Assembly: GCA_028870615.1 (NCBI GenBank) | Contig: JAGWPH010000169.1 | Location: 1 to 6,308, forward strand | DNA length: 6,308 nucleotides | Direction of reading: 5' to 3' | Origin: Betaproteobacteria bacterium | Lineage (GTDB): Bacteria; Pseudomonadota; Gammaproteobacteria; Burkholderiales; Ferrovaceae | In this document: positions 5,972 through 6,308 of the stretch, piece after piece | Layout: each line of letters begins with the position of its first letter | Position numbering within the stretch: position 1 is the first letter of the stretch | Program-made: the position numbers and the translations under genes | The notes under the pieces: generated by a model | Databases searched by the model: none | What the model saw: only the letters and a program-made list of their open reading frames with translations | What the model was told of the DNA's origin: nothing

Positions 5972-6308
5972 ATGTCACTGCTTACCCCAGAAGCCTTGAG
6001 CGCACTGGCTCGGCCCATTCGATTGGCTATATTCGATGTAGACGGCATCATGACAGATGGCAGCCTGACTTTTGACAGCGCTGGCCACGAATTAAAAACA
6101 TTTCATGTTCGCGATGGCCAAGGCCTGAAGCTGCTCCAGAGCGCCGGGATCGAGCTGGCGATCGTAACTGGCCGCAATTCGCCGATTGTCACTGCACGTG
6201 CCCTGGAGCTTGGTATTCGTCATGTCGTTCAGGGGTCCAATGAAAAGTTGGCCTCCTGCCAGACCCTGCTAAACCAGCTTGGGCTGGACTGGAAGCAGTG
6301 CGCCTTCA
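5972..6308 (+). CDS. kdsC: KdsC, 3-deoxy-D-manno-octulosonate 8-phosphate phosphatase (partial, runs off right edge)
   Basis: HAD-superfamily phosphatase that removes phosphate from Kdo-8-phosphate to give free Kdo, acting after KdsD and KdsA. The window holds the first 112 residues of an enzyme usually 170-190 long. Seen are HAD motif I FDVDGIMTDG (21-30, nucleophile D22 and acid/base D24), the KdsC-typical stretch ELKTFHVRDGQGLKLL (40-55), motif II IVTGR (64-68) and the motif III lysine in SNEKL (K92). Motif IV is beyond the edge. The short cap-less HAD form and the adjacent kdsD make KdsC much more likely than another phosphatase. ATG 5972 follows the kdsD stop by 4 nt. An AGGA at 5955-5958 is 13 nt away, rather far for a ribosome-binding site, so coupling to kdsD is likely. 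lptC would be expected next in relatives. Confidence 0.94.
   Translation, partial: MSLLTPEALSALARPIRLAIFDVDGIMTDGSLTFDSAGHELKTFHVRDGQGLKLLQSAGIELAIVTGRNSPIVTARALELGIRHVVQGSNEKLASCQTLLNQLGLDWKQCAF

Noticed and set aside
5581..6051. 156-codon open frame on the minus strand across the kdsD-kdsC junction
   Set aside because: It is antisense to the CBS domains and to KdsC HAD motif I, which are clearly coding on the plus strand.
1..6308. tRNA, rRNA, CRISPR arrays, insertion sequences, toxin-antitoxin or defence genes
   Set aside because: Nearly all the window is occupied by conserved housekeeping genes. I saw no regular repeats, transposase motifs or structured RNA, and no gene-free stretch over 34 nt.

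Overview
The window is a compact, almost fully coding stretch of a Gram-negative chromosome with moderate GC content. It looks proteobacterial, most likely beta- or gamma-proteobacterial. The evidence is an Mla phospholipid-transport operon next to the Kdo (LPS inner-core sugar) genes kdsD and kdsC, an arrangement known from E. coli and relatives. I cannot name the genus from sequence alone.

Left part, minus strand (read right to left from 2934 to 1): mlaF, mlaE, mlaD, mlaC and the first 63 codons of mlaB, in the E. coli order. Junctions are tight: a 4-nt gap, a TGATG junction, a GTGA overlap and an ATGA overlap. The products are the ATPase, permease, inner-membrane MCE ring, periplasmic lipid carrier and cytoplasmic STAS subunit of the transporter that maintains outer-membrane lipid asymmetry. 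The OmpC-associated lipoprotein MlaA is not encoded here.

Middle, minus strand (4939 to 2969): a 656-residue CPA2-family cation:proton antiporter with KefB/KefC-like membrane and RCK_N domains plus a C-terminal RCK_C domain. It lies only 34 nt upstream of mlaF in the same direction with no visible terminator, so it may be co-transcribed with mla. In E. coli the antiporter gene at this junction is yrbG, from a different family and on the kds side.

Right part, plus strand (4963 to the end): kdsD (arabinose-5-phosphate isomerase, SIS plus two CBS domains), then after 4 nt the first 112 codons of kdsC (Kdo-8-phosphate phosphatase). These begin the Kdo branch, which in relatives continues into lptC-lptA-lptB. 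The antiporter and kdsD start head to head, 23 nt apart, over a nearly symmetric AT-rich core that could serve as a -10 element on both strands.

Overall this is a conserved cell-envelope locus combining lipid asymmetry, LPS sugar synthesis and ion homeostasis. I see no mobile element, CRISPR array, RNA gene or clearly novel system. The points worth a second look are the antiporter's position and altered ligand pocket, the very short divergent promoter region, and a few start-site and repeat-tract details.
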